64,000 nucleotides of DNA from Thecaphora thlaspeos. Lineage: Eukaryota; Basidiomycota; Ustilaginomycetes; Urocystidales; Glomosporiaceae. The notes under the pieces are model-generated. The model did not search any database and was not told the DNA's origin. It worked only from the letters and a program-made list of their open reading frames with translations. The position numbers were made by a program, and so were the translations under genes. The DNA lies in contig UWYS01000007.1 in the NCBI GenBank assembly GCA_900291925.1, forward strand, positions 868,001-932,000, given 5' to 3'. Below are positions 27,631 to 39,300 of this stretch, piece after piece (position 1 is the first letter of the stretch; every line of letters begins with the position of its first letter).

Positions 27631-28688
27631 CTTTGGTGCGTGGTACTAGATGACGATTGTATAGGGTGGTGAGATAGAGGTGATGATTGTGGTGGCGAGG
27701 CAAGAAAGACGAACCCACAAGACGTGAAGCGCGCTGAGTTCCCCCTCTCCACAAGCAAAGCAAAGAGTTCGCCCCCACGCGAACATTTGCCAACTGAGCC
27801 GTGCACATTAACCCCCCGCCTTGCGACAGCACAGACACCAGCTTCTCCAGTCTTTCAGCGCAGCCACGAGACGGCGTCGAGCATGCAGTCCGCACCGACG
27901 ACGAGAGGCAGGCGCGCGCTCAACGAGCCCGCCCGCACACCTGCCCATCGACAGACACACGCACACCAAGCAAGAGGCAAAAGAGCGGACTGGAGACATT
28001 CAATAAGCGACAGTGGGGGAGGCCGGAGACCCTCTATCGTGGAGGGCCTCGCCAGCTCTGAGGGAATGGGGGGGCAGGGGCAGGAGACAACAGGAAAGTG
28101 GATAGAGGATACAGAGGTTGGGGAAGAAGGTCGATGAGAGAGAGCGAAAGGGCAACTTAAAGAATGAGCGTGCATGGTCGGCGGAGTGGGGACGAGCACA
28201 GAGAGTAGGGCAGACGAGCAAGGGGCAAAGGGGTAACGAATCCCTACACTACACTACCAAGTGCTACCATCGAAGAGAGAAACGAGAGAGTGCGAGCCGG
28301 TCCTAGAAGCCCGAGCCTCTTTCGAGGGGCGGGACAGCAGGAGCTAAGAGGGAGGCGAGAACAAGGGGCGGAAACCTCACCGAGGCCGTTCAGCCCGTCA
28401 GGTGTTGGGCGGTGCCGAACAGAGAAGGCTCGTGACAAGGTGCGAGAACTGTTCTCGAGTTTGGCGTGGAAGGGTGGCGACGAGCAAGACGGGACAGGCG
28501 CAAGGCGGATTGCTGGAGGTGCGAGCTTCTATGTGGGTACGGACGAGGCGAGGACGGAGAGCATGGGAGGCAGAAGCAGAGGCAGAAACAGAAACAGAGA
28601 CGGACGGGTCGGGACGGGTCGGGACGGGTCAGCGGGCAAGTCGGTCGCCCGACAATGCTGCCACTGCCGCCGCCGCCATCGCCGGTTT
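27631..28688. other. Gap between TMEM19-like and SH3 membrane genes
   Basis: About 1 kb between the TMEM19-like ATG and the stop of the SH3 protein gene. The first few hundred bases should be promoter. A small plus-strand ATG frame is listed separately. Otherwise purine-rich, with nothing recognised. Confidence 0.5.
27883..28137 (+). CDS. Doubtful small ORF, 84 residues
   Basis: ATG frame on the plus strand, basic and Ser/Gly-rich (starts MQSAPTTRGRRALNEPART). It has no hydrophobic segment and no motif I recognise. It would be divergent from the TMEM19-like gene and could be the first exon of a longer gene or noise. No convincing donor was found before its stop. Confidence 0.15.
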   Translation: MQSAPTTRGRRALNEPARTPAHRQTHAHQARGKRADWRHSISDSGGGRRPSIVEGLASSEGMGGQGQETTGKWIEDTEVGEEGR

Positions 28689-30431
28689 CTATCGCCGCTG
28701 TTGCGCCTCTGTCGCGTCGCTGGTGGGGCCCTCGTCGGCCGTGACGGCGCCCTCGGCGCCGCTCGTCGCGCCGGCACTCGAGCCAAACCCTTCGCCCGAC
28801 CCGCCGCTGGTGGTGCCGCCCTTGGTGGACGTGACGCAGACCAGCGGGAACGCGCCCTCGACGCCCGCCTCGGTGCGTCCGAGCGCCCAGCCGTCGTCGT
28901 AGAGCCGCTGGACGGTGACGACGTCGTCCGGCTGCAGGCTGATCTCGTCGTTGAGCGTCGCGTTGTACGGGTAGATGGCGACCACCGTCTCGCCGGTGCA
29001 GATGTCGTGCGAAGAGTACTGGTCCTTGACCGCCGGAATGGTGGTGCCGCGTCCGTCGGTCCCCGTCTCGCCGCTCATGGCGCTGATCGGCCTGTCGTCG
29101 ACCGAGTCGCGGCCCTTGCCGGCGGCAGCGGCGGCACCAGCGCCAGCGGCACCACCGGCCAGCCCTGCTCCGGCGGCGCCCGCAGCGCCGATCGCGGCAA
29201 ACTTGCCGTCCCTGGCGCCGCTCATCTCGGGCGACTTGACCATGCCGTCATCGCTCTGCATCCAGGCGCGCTCGACGTGCTCGCCGCTGGGCGCGTTGGC
29301 GTAGACCGCGTTGCGGTTGGCCTCGGGGCCTTTGCGGTCCTTGCGGCAGCAGCGGAGCAGGAGCAGCGCCAGCAGCGCGCCGAGCAGAAGCGCGCCGACG
29401 ATGCAACCGACAATGATGCCGGCCAGTTGACCGTCAGAGAGGACGTGGTCGTCGGCCGAAAGCAGCACGATGGCGCCGTTGGCCTGGCTCGTGCCGGCGC
29501 CGCGGACCGTGCCGGTGGGAGACGCGGCGCTGTTGGACACGTTAGAGTTGTTGCCGTTGTTGGCGCCACCGCTGCCACTACTGCTGCTGGTCGCGGCGCT
29601 GGCGCTGGCGGTCGGGCCGATCGAGACGGGCGATGCGCCGATATTTGTAGCGACGCTCTGGGTCGCCGTGATCGAAGTGGCGAGCGGGTGACCCCACCTG
29701 GCGCACGTGGAGAGGTCGGTCGACGCGTCAGTGCAGCAGGATGGGACCGGGCTGTTGTACTGCGGGTCGCAGAACGCGCAGAGCTGGTCGACCGACGAGC
29801 CAAATCCGCAGCTCCCCTCATTGTTGATCCCTAGCACACAGGTAGCGTTGTTGCGCGTCGCCTCGAGCGAGCGGTCAGTGCAGGAGCGGAAGTTGGTGCG
29901 GAGCGTCTCGTAGCGCGTCGTGTTATGGGCCGCCGTTAGCGCGCTGTCCTGGGGGCAGTAGTTGTTGTAGTCGAGCACCGAGTGCTCGGACGCGACAAAG
30001 TCGTTGCAGGTCTGCTCGCAGACGGGCGCCGGCCTCGCGGCGTCCTGATCGTTGGCGCGGCAGCCGGCGTCGAACGAGAGGTCGGCGAAACGCGAGCAGT
30101 AGATGGTCTTCTGCCACTGGAGCGTCACGTTGCGCGCTGCCTCGGTGCGGCACTGGAGGCCATTGGCGATCTCATCGGCGTAGTAGCCGTCGTCCGAGGC
30201 GAGGTAGGCGGTGAAGCGCGCGTCAAACGAGGCCACGTCGGTCACGTTGGAGAAGAAGGCGAACTCGCCCGTCAGGTTGGCCGGGTTGATGAAGGCCGTC
30301 TGGAACGAAGGGCAGGTGGCGCTACCCTCGAGGCTGATGCAAACGCTCGTGGTGGCCTGCCCCGCGGCCGATAGCACCGCGCTGGTCGCCATCGCGACGG
30401 CTATAGAGAGGGAGATAGGCCTTGGCAGCAT
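28689..30431 (-). CDS. Secreted-ectodomain membrane protein with C-terminal SH3 domain
   Basis: Single exon, 580 residues from the ATG at 30431; the frame runs two codons further but only to a TTG. Layout: signal peptide (MLPRPISLSIAVAMATSAVL), Cys-rich ectodomain to about residue 240 with many Asn-X-Ser/Thr sites, a Ser/Thr/Ala/Asn stalk, one transmembrane helix at about 332-358 (IIVGCIVGALLLGALLALLL) followed by RCCRKDRK, a Gly/Ala-rich cytosolic linker, then an SH3 domain at about 477-532 (VVAIYPYNATLNDEISLQ, DDGWALGRTEAG, GAFPLVCV). The layout resembles fungal single-pass SH3 proteins such as yeast Fus1, suggesting a cell-surface anchor that recruits proline-rich partners of polarity or cell-wall signalling. 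I see no enzyme motif. Confidence 0.82.
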   Translation of the reverse strand: MLPRPISLSIAVAMATSAVLSAAGQATTSVCISLEGSATCPSFQTAFINPANLTGEFAFFSNVTDVASFDARFTAYLASDDGYYADEIANGLQCRTEAARNVTLQWQKTIYCSRFADLSFDAGCRANDQDAARPAPVCEQTCNDFVASEHSVLDYNNYCPQDSALTAAHNTTRYETLRTNFRSCTDRSLEATRNNATCVLGINNEGSCGFGSSVDQLCAFCDPQYNSPVPSCCTDASTDLSTCARWGHPLATSITATQSVATNIGASPVSIGPTASASAATSSSSGSGGANNGNNSNVSNSAASPTGTVRGAGTSQANGAIVLLSADDHVLSDGQLAGIIVGCIVGALLLGALLALLLLRCCRKDRKGPEANRNAVYANAPSGEHVERAWMQSDDGMVKSPEMSGARDGKFAAIGAAGAAGAGLAGGAAGAGAAAAAGKGRDSVDDRPISAMSGETGTDGRGTTIPAVKDQYSSHDICTGETVVAIYPYNATLNDEISLQPDDVVTVQRLYDDGWALGRTEAGVEGAFPLVCVTSTKGGTTSGGSGEGFGSSAGATSGAEGAVTADEGPTSDATEAQQRR

Positions 30432-33400
30432 TTTCAATCTGTGCGACGTCCTGTAGGGGTATGTAGCTGTTGTGTGGTGAATGGACGAGTCCGGAGGCGG
30501 AGGGAGCTCTGCGTTGCCTATGGGGGATCTCTGGTGGGCGTTCCTGCTGCCAGTGGTGGTAATTCGCCAAATCTGATGTCGCTGCTGCGACGGCGTTTGG
30601 TCTGTTCGTCTGTCCGTCTGTTGCCTTTGTCAAAGCGGAGCGATTCGACTGGACGAGCGAGTTGGTCAGACGCGTTGCAGGAGATTGGCGAGAGTGAGCG
30701 AAAGGGAAGGTGGTAGAGAAAAACGTGTCGAAGGACGGTTGAGGCGCAAAGCAGGGGGAGATGGGATGGTGAAAGGAGCGGAACACAACGGCAGAAGGAG
30801 TGGAGGGAGGGGGGAGAACCAGAGTGGAAAGGGGAGGGGAAGAGAGGAGAGGTGGTAGGAAGGAGACAAGGACGAGGAGGGGAGAGAAGGAGGGGAGGGG
30901 GGAAGGGGGAGACCAACTTGGAAGGGGAGGGTCCAAAAGCAACAGAGACGCAACGCCCATCTCTCTCAAGCGAGCTCGCGACAGGCAAAAGGCAGAGCTA
31001 GAGTAGGCTGCTCGAGGAATTAGAAGCGCCTTGCTTGCATGCCTGCCTGCCCGCCTGCCTGCCTGTCTGCCTCCTGCCTGGTCGCGACCGTTTCCCTTTA
31101 TGCCCCTCACTCTCTCAAATATTGCGGGACGCGCAGCGACGAGACCAGGGCAGGAGACAAGCAGGAGAGCAAGGCGTGAGAGCTGGTCGGGCTGTCCGCT
31201 GCGATCCTCCCATAAGCCAGACACGGCGCAGCGCAGCGTCCGCGTGGCCTGGCCTAGTCTCGGCGCCACCCATCACCGTCGCTCGCCCTCATCCTCGATG
31301 AAATCACCGCTGCGGGCTGCACCTACACGACCTTCGCCGCCGCCTGGATGGATAGCAGGCGACGGATGCAGAGGCAGCCAGGTAGAGAGACACCTCCTGC
31401 AACCCGGTCGGTCGGGCGGCAGCCGTGTCGGCCTACGCTGTCTGTCGCTCGGTCGCTCGGCACTTCCGCCTCGTCGTCGTCGTCGTTGCCCTCGTCCTCG
31501 CCCTCAATGCCATCATGCTGTACATGACCAAGTCACCGAGCAAAGGGCGGCGGGCGGCGGGCGGCGGCGGTGAGGCTCGTCGGGTGGCCAACAAACTCCG
31601 CCCGAGCCCAGCCACGTCGTTGGCCTGCGCACGGCGGCTTCGGTCCCGCCCGCCTTGGCTTCCTCTCGCCATCACGCTCGCCGTCAATCATCGCTCCCCG
31701 CTCTCACCATCTCCCTCTCTCAAGGGACACACCTCGAGAGGAGCATGGAACGATAAAGAGCTTCCCTCTGCGGATCATGTATGCTGTCGTCCTCTTTCCC
31801 CATGCCGCTGCTTGTGCTGCATGCGCTTTGCAAGATCTGCTAGTCGGCCATGCCAGCTTTTACGAGCTGCTTGTCAGCTTGTCGTCGATGCGATCTCGCT
31901 CTCTCGTGCTTCATGCTTTGCAGCGCTAACTCTCTCGCTCCCTCGCCCCAGTCCCGCAAAGGCAAACAGGGGACCTTCTTCACGGCCGGCCCACTGTCGA
32001 GGCAGGAGCGGCCCCACCCCTTCTGACTTTCCTTCTCTCTCACCCTACATAGAGGGGCTATAGGGCGGAGCCGAAATCATCCTTTGCCCCAACCTCTTGC
32101 TTCTCGTCTCTGTGATCCGAGCCCGCCGAGGCCGTGCGTGTATGCGTGTGAGCGCGCGCGGGCGTGCGTGGGTCGGCGAGGGTGCAGGCGTTCGAGGTGT
32201 TCTTCCGTAACAAGTGGTGTCGGCGGCTGCTCGACCAGCCCCGACGATGACGACTACATGCATACGATGCTCGGCGCTCGGGACCAGGACCGAGGCACTG
32301 TCTCGGACACTGCTCTCCACGACCCCGGCCTCGGCCCGTACCGTCGCCCTCTGGCTTGCAAGCTCATGAGCGAGAGTGTGGGTGTATGCCGCTTCGCCAA
32401 CGCGGACCTTCAAAAGTTGGAACGTCTGCAGTCTGAGTGTCTCCTCCTCGACCCGCAGGCGGGACTGACAGCACCCTGGGCCATCATCGTACCATATATG
32501 CCGCTCGGAAGGATGTCGCCGAGCTACAGCAGCAACAGCGCTCGATGTAGACCCTGCGGTGCGGGGGCACGCTTCTCTTTCGGCGTCACGCCCCGCCACG
32601 CCGCGGCGCCCTCGATGAAAGAGCCGGGCGACACGTCAGGACCGTTTGACCGAGCTTCACCTTTCCATCATGGACGATCACTCAGAGCCTAGGTCGCTTC
32701 GTCCATCAAGTCTGGCCTTGGCAGCAGCTTCGAAAGGAGTACTCGACGAGGACGTCATGCAAAGATGGGGACGATACCGATAGCCTTTGGCCCGCCGGAC
32801 AGGTTCCGATGAACGGTCGGGGCGAGACGCTGTGGCGAGAGCGTCGGTACGTGCAGAGCTTCGGGCATCCCGCGCATCGCCGCCCTCCGACCTGGATTTG
32901 ACGCCCATCGGCGTGGCCTGAAAACCACTCGATCTGTGCTTATGGTGTCCAGGCCGCAAGATTGGGCGGAGGGCGCAAGAGACATAAGGCGGGGGGGCGA
33001 GGGTATGGCGGGAGAGGGGGGTGGACAGCCGACGGCGGGCAGGCAGCCTCTCGGTGTTTTCGCGACCCCAAGCCCGACCGACAGACAGGACGACACCGAT
33101 CTCCCATCCGTTGTAAGAGAGAGGACTGTAGGGCGGGCTCAACTGCCGGATCGAGAATGTGCTCGGATTGCGGCCCAGCATGAAGCCATCAGCGACACGG
33201 CGACACCTCTATCGGACGGCGACGCCGTCGAGTGACGCTCCTCAGCCCTATGTTGCCTCCGTGTCGACTGTTCATCGAAATAATTAATCCCATCCCTGAA
33301 CGGTCGTGCTATCTGTGTTGGCATATAATCGACCATCAACCCTAGGTCTCCCTCGAAACCCCTCGACGTTGATGTCAGGGGTGCGGGAAGGGAAGGGGCA

Positions 33401-36372
33401 GGCAAACGTCTAACCCGTCGTTTGTTATCGTGGCACGGCATCGGCGAGAGAGGCAGAGAAGGGGCGGTCTGCTCAGCTCTCGTGGCGAGAGACCTCTGGA
33501 GCAACGCAGCAGCTTCCTGAAAAGACAGGAGGTCTACAGGGGGGGGCTGGGGCGATGTGTTACTTTCCTGCTCGGTCGCCCGCATGTTCCGTTTCTGATC
33601 GTCGAGTTGCATTCAGAGGACGATAGAGGGTCCAGAGGCCGAGGCTGCTATGTACTTTAGAGCCGCTGGTTGGGCTATAGCTAGTACTTCACTCTGTAGC
33701 TGGCCTGTCTTGGTGTCGCGGCTTGCTTGCTTTCGCCTACAGCCAGCTCAGCCATCAAGCTGACGTCGAATGCAAGGGACCGGCGAGAGGGGAGGTGAGG
33801 CGCGTCGGGAAAAACACCCTGTCGATGAAACAGAGCTTTGCTTGCCTGTATGCTTGCTTGCTCTTCGCCCGTCAGAGGATGGAAAGGGCCAGAGAGGGTC
33901 GCCGAGAGTGGGCATCCCTCTTCACCCTTCTCTCCTGCACCCTTCTCTCCTGCCCGCTCGAGCTTCGGTCGCGGTGTTACTCCATGGAGCGCTGGCTCGG
34001 CGAGCGCGGCGCAGGGACGCGAGGCGCAGCCTGGTATCCTGATGCTCAAAGGGCGCGACGGTCGCCGGTTGCGACCCAACCACTTCTTACTCCTGTGCAA
34101 TGTATCGCGCTCGTGATTCTGTCGTCGTCTCATCATACAATAAGTCAATGATCCGTTGACTTGCGAATCGTCGATCTCCTCCGACGCCCTCAAATGTAGT
34201 CATCCGAAGGACGACGGTGGGGCCTGGCCTGTCCTCCTGGGCTTTGTCTCGGTCGAAGAGGGGCCCGGCGAAAAATGATTGGCCTCACTCCATCGCCGGG
34301 CTCCACAGCCGATACTGACTCGCAGGCATGCTGGTCCGTGGCGGCGGCGACCTGCAAGCTGCTACGAGTGTCGAATGCCGACGGTGGCAAGCTCTCGGGA
34401 CGTTCTACAGACGGCGGCGGCATTAATCTCGGTGTGGCTGGACGGCGTTCGACAGACGACTACGCCTGCGTCCACAGCAATCACGCTCAAGGTGAGGGGA
34501 TAATAACTTGTCGGAAACGACTGTCAATACAGCTACTCGGCGGGTCGGAGGGAGGCCAAGGTGGATGCGGTGAAGGAGAAGAAGGAGAGGGGGCGGGATG
34601 GAGACGCGTCTTTTCCTCTGAATAACACTCTGCTTTACTCACGGCGCGTAAGCTCGAGATACAGGCTGGATGGGCTCACACAACACACGACCAGAGTCCA
34701 CAACCTGGGCTGCGGCCCCTTCTCACCAGAAGTGCAGGGTGGGCTGTGGAGCGGACCATGAAAGCTCCGGAACCTGTCTGGCTAGAGCGAGGCCAGACGC
34801 TGTCACGGGCGGCCATCTGATCGTACCAGCGGCCCGGCCAGCTCGAAGGAGCACCTTGCTCCAGCAAGCCACCTGGAGCCAGGAAGGGAACAGAGTTCGG
34901 CCCGCCCGGATGGAGCGTTGAATCTGACACCAAGACTCGAACGAGACGGCGACGGTAACGGCGATGGCGACGAGGAAGGCATGTATGCGGAGCCGAGTCG
35001 AGGAGAGGGCGAATCAGGAAGCCGTCGCGAGGGAACCTTACACGGAAGCCATTTTTAGTATTGGCCGAGATGATGAGGCAGCCCGATTTGTAGTCGCGAT
35101 CTCTGTCACTTGCGCCGGTTTTGTATCGGCCGATCTGATTTGGAAGCCCGATTTGTTTGCGCGGCTTTTTTTAGGGCGCCGATTTGGTGTTGGCAACCCG
35201 ATTTCTATTTAGGTGCCTGGCTCAGTCGTCGGCCCGAGTCGACCGGACCGCCACCTGCCCGATCTCGAGACGGGCAGGCAATCAGCCGCTCGATCAGCCG
35301 CCGCCACGACGAACGGAGGGTCGTGCGCTCCCTGGGCCAGCAAAAAGCCGCCGCCGCCGCCTGGCTGGGGCTCACCGCTCGTCCCTCTTTTTTTTTTTCT
35401 TTTTTCTTTCCGCGACGGCAGCGCCAGCTCCACCCTGCCTCGCCGCGCCGCGCCGCGCCCCCTCAGCGCAGCCACCGGTCCAGCTCAGTCGAGCCCAGCC
35501 CGCCCAGACCAGGCGAGGGCAAGGGCCAGGTCAGGCTGCACGAGAAAAAAGCGAGCAAACGCGGGCGGGGACCCCACCTCGCCCGCTTCGCATCACATCG
35601 TCTCCAATCCCTTCCACCGTCCACCTTTCGACCGAACCGACAACTCAACGATCCGACGACCCGACGACATCGCCCTCGACGATCCAGCGCCAAAGACGCT
35701 GCTCCCCCTCCTCCTGCCATCCCACTCGCCTTCCGTCATCACGTAGCCGCCGGCCTTATCTCGAAGCCCCCCCCCGCCTACGTCACTCGCGCCTGCGTCT
35801 CGTCTTTTCCTTGCCTTCTCCGCCTGCCACCGCTACCGCCAACCCTCTACGCCTCCATCTTTCGAGATCCCTTCGGCATCGACGTCGCATCCCCGGCCTG
35901 CTTCTCAGACCTGCAGCGATCGCAGACCCTCCGTAAAGCGATCCCGGCCCAGAGAACCGACGACGGGCTCTGAGCACGGACAAGCATCGCGTAAATCGTC
36001 GCATCCGAGCCAGGCAGCAGGTGCACCTCGAGAGCCATCGTCCGACATCCGCGAGTCCCGCTCTACCTTCCCCTCTTCTCGACGCACACAGCAGCGCCGA
36101 CCGAAGAAGCAACTCACCGCACCCGCGCTAAAGTGCAGTAGCATCACTCTGGCCTGCTTCCTGACATCGCCGATCGGCTCTGAACGATTGGCCCTAGGCG
36201 CGGTGTCTCATCGTGGTTCTGGATCGCTGTCAGCGTGTCACGCCTACAGAGACCCCTTGAGGCGGAAGACGCAAAAGTGCCTGCTTCTTGAGAGAGCCTA
36301 GGTTTCCCGACCTGGAACGACGACACACACGCATAACTCATACACACCCCTACACTCACTTGATTGGCCAAG
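30432..36372. other. 6 kb stretch without a supportable gene
   Basis: This is the promoter of the SH3 protein at its left and the leader and promoter of the USP7 gene at its right, with about 5 kb between. A CCTG-type microsatellite lies at about 31035-31080. A hydrophobic frame at 31440-31530 looks like a signal anchor but lacks an in-frame ATG. The CCCGATTT motif recurs at 35.08-35.20 kb (separate entry). Coding-like shadows elsewhere are short, low-complexity and contradictory between frames. Candidate contents are a non-coding RNA, a decayed gene, or simply a long intergenic region. Confidence 0.45.
35075..35215 (+). repeat. CCCGATTT motif cluster, short array
   Basis: CCCGATTTGT occurs at 35082 and 35146, with CCCGATTTCT at 35197 and weaker CCGATTTGG and CGATCTGATTTGG copies between. 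Spacing is about 50-65 bp. The segment is more AT-rich than its surroundings. It shares the motif with the 56.9-57.3 kb cluster. Confidence 0.6.
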
Positions 36373-39300
36373 ATGGTGAGTGACTGCCCCTGGACTCCCT
36401 GTCGTATCGATGCCTGGCCGTCTTTCCGGGCTGGTCCGCTGCAGCCAACCGATGTTCACACCTGCTCTCCGTGCCTGGCCCTCATTCCCTCCTCGCTCCC
36501 TTATCCCTCACACCTCGGCGTTGCAGGACCCTCATCTTGATTCTGCGACGGCCATCGTCCACCCCGAAGCCGAGAAGGTGCCGAGCCCCATGGAGGTCGA
36601 GGAGCCGGTCTCAGTGCTTGATCGTGAGTATCGTCCCAGGCCGTCTTTGCCTGCCTCTGCGCCACCTAGCGAGTCGGCGGAGTAGACGGCGTTCCGCAGC
36701 GCCGACGCCGGCGATAAGAAAACTGACCCGGTAGCTCTGCATCTATCGCACCCCCCTTCGCCTACTATCCGACGCCGCCAGACCGGGCCTTCGCGGAGAA
36801 GCACCTGGCCGACCTCGGCCAGGAGGAGGAGGACTTTGCTGTCTGTACGTGGAGGATCGACAACTGGCGATCGCTCGACAAGAGGATCACCAGCCCCGAG
36901 TTCTCGTGCGGCGGCCACCGCTGGCGCATACTCCTCTTTCCCTTCGGCAACTCGAACGGCCAACCGAATGACATGGTCTCGGTGTACCTTGACTACGCCG
37001 ACCCCAAGGGGAGCCCCGAGGGCTGGCACGTGTGCGCCCAATTTGCGCTCGTCATCTCGAACCCCAACGACCCGACCATCTTTTCGACGAGCCAGGCGCA
37101 CCACCGCTTCACGGCCGAGGAGATGGACTGGGGCTTCACGCGCTTCAACGAGCTGCGCAAGCTTGCGATCCCCACCGACGGGCGCAGCCGGCCGATCATC
37201 GAGGATGACTGCGCCAACGTTACGGCCTATGTCCGCGTGCTCAAGGATCCGACCGGCGTGCTCTGGCACAATTTCATCAACTACGACTCGAAAAAGGAGA
37301 CGGGCTACGTCGGCCTGAAGAACCAGGGCGCGACGTGCTACATGAACTCGCTGCTCCAGTCGCTCTTTTGCACCCACTACTTCCGCAAGGCCGTCTACCA
37401 AATACCGACCGAGGGCGACACTCCCACTGACAGCGTCGCGCTTGCGCTCCAGCGCGTCTTTTACCTGCTCCAGACGTCGGACCAGCCGGTCGGGACCAAC
37501 GAGCTGACGAAGTCCTTCGGCTGGAAATCGCTCGACAGTTTCCTCCAGCACGACGTTCAGGAGTTCAATCGTGTGCTCCAGGAAAAGCTCGAGACCAAGA
37601 TGAAGGGGACCGCCGCTGACGGCGCCATCAGCCGGCTCTTCGTCGGCAAAATGCGCAGCTACCTCAAGTGCGTCAACGTCGACTACGAGTCGTCGCGCTC
37701 CGAGGACTTCTACGATGTCCAGCTCAACGTAAAGGGAATGGCGACGCTGGCCGACTCGTTCCGCGACTACATCCAGACCGAGATGCTCGAGGGCGACAAC
37801 AAGTACCACGCCGAGGGCTACGGCCTTCAGGACGCCAAGAAGGGCGTCATATTTGAGCGCTTCCCGCCCGTCCTCCACCTCCAGCTGAAGCGCTTCGAGT
37901 ACGACATCGAAAAGGATGCAATGGTGAAGATCAACGACCGGCACGAGTTCCCGATGGAGATAGACCTTGGCGCCTACATCGACCAGGAGTCGCCGGCGAG
38001 CCGCGAGCCGTGGCGCTACCGCCTCCACGGCGTCCTCGTCCACTCGGGCGACCTCCATGGCGGCCACTACTTTGCGTTGCTCAAGCCCGAGCGCGACGGC
38101 AAGTGGTACAAGTTCGACGACGACCGCGTCACGCCCGTGACCGACCGCGAGGTGCTCGAGGACAACTTTGGCGGCGAGATCCCCAACGGTCACCTTGGCG
38201 GCCAGATTGGCGCGCGCGCTCCCGTTCGCGCCATGAAGCGCTTCACCAACGCCTACATGCTTGTCTACGTGCGCGAGTCGCAGGTCGACGACGTCCTCCG
38301 GCCGCTCGGCCCCGAAGACACGCCGCCCCACCTGCGCGAGAGGCTCGAGGACGAGCGCATGCAGCTCGAGGCGAGGAAGCGCGAGCGCGAGGAGCAGCAC
38401 CTCTATCTCACCGTCAAGCTCATCACCGAGGACACGTTCCGCGGCCACCAGGGCTTCGACCTCGCGACGTTCGAGGAGCGCAACCTTCCCGCGACCGAGC
38501 TACCGACGTTCCGCGTGCTCAAGAATGAGCTGTATCTCAACTTCAAGGCCAAGGTCGCGGCGCAGTACAATCTCGCCGAGGACCAGGTCCGGATGTGGGT
38601 CCTCGTCAACCGCCAGAACAAGACGGTCCGCCCGGACACGGTCGTCCCCGAGAGCGACCCCAACCTCACGCTCGAGACGGTGCGCGACCGGATGGCGTCG
38701 CGTCAGCACGATCTCCGCCTCTACCTCGAGATCCTCAACGGCGAGATCCCCAAGAGTGACGTCAACCCGCCGATGATGATCTTCCTCAAGTACTTCGACA
38801 CTTCGAGGCAGACGCTGCTCGGCGTCGCGCGCGTCTACGTCCAGCGCAGCATGAAGGTCGGCGACATAGTCCCGACGATCAACGAGCTGATGCGGTGGCC
38901 GCCCACGACCCAGGTCAAGCTGTTTGAGGAGATCAAGCCGGGGATGATCGAGCAGATGAAGTCCAAGGCGACGTTCGCCCAGAGCGAGATTCAGGACGGC
39001 GACGTCATTTGCTTCCAGATCGAGCTATCGGAAAAGGACGCCCACGACTATGAGTCGCAGTCTCTCTATTCGAACCCGATCCAGTTCTATGACTTCCTCC
39101 AGAATCAGGTCAAGGTGCTCTTCAAGCCGCGCTACGACGACGTCGACTGTAAGGCAGAGTTTGAGCTGACACTCAGCAAGAAGATGACGTACGACATGAT
39201 GGCCGCCAAGGTCGGCGAGCGCCTCAAACACGACCCGTTCAAGCTGCGCTTCACCACGGCCAACGGGCCCAACGGCTCGCCAAAGACGGTTCTCAAGCGG

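Noticed and set aside
30431..30437. Start of the SH3 membrane protein two codons earlier at 30437
   Set aside because: That codon is TTG; the first ATG in frame is at 30431 and begins a good signal peptide.
31425..32063. 212-residue frame treated as a gene
   Set aside because: It begins with GTG rather than ATG and loses any protein-like character after the hydrophobic segment.
36735..36781. Use of AG 36734 as the USP7 exon 3 acceptor
   Set aside because: It leaves a frame clash with exon 2 and is only 7 nt from the likely branch site; AG 36781 keeps frame.
36532..38448. 638-residue minus-strand frame opposite the USP7 gene
   Set aside because: Composition and position mirror the USP7 exon; no domain is visible and it crosses an intron of the real gene.
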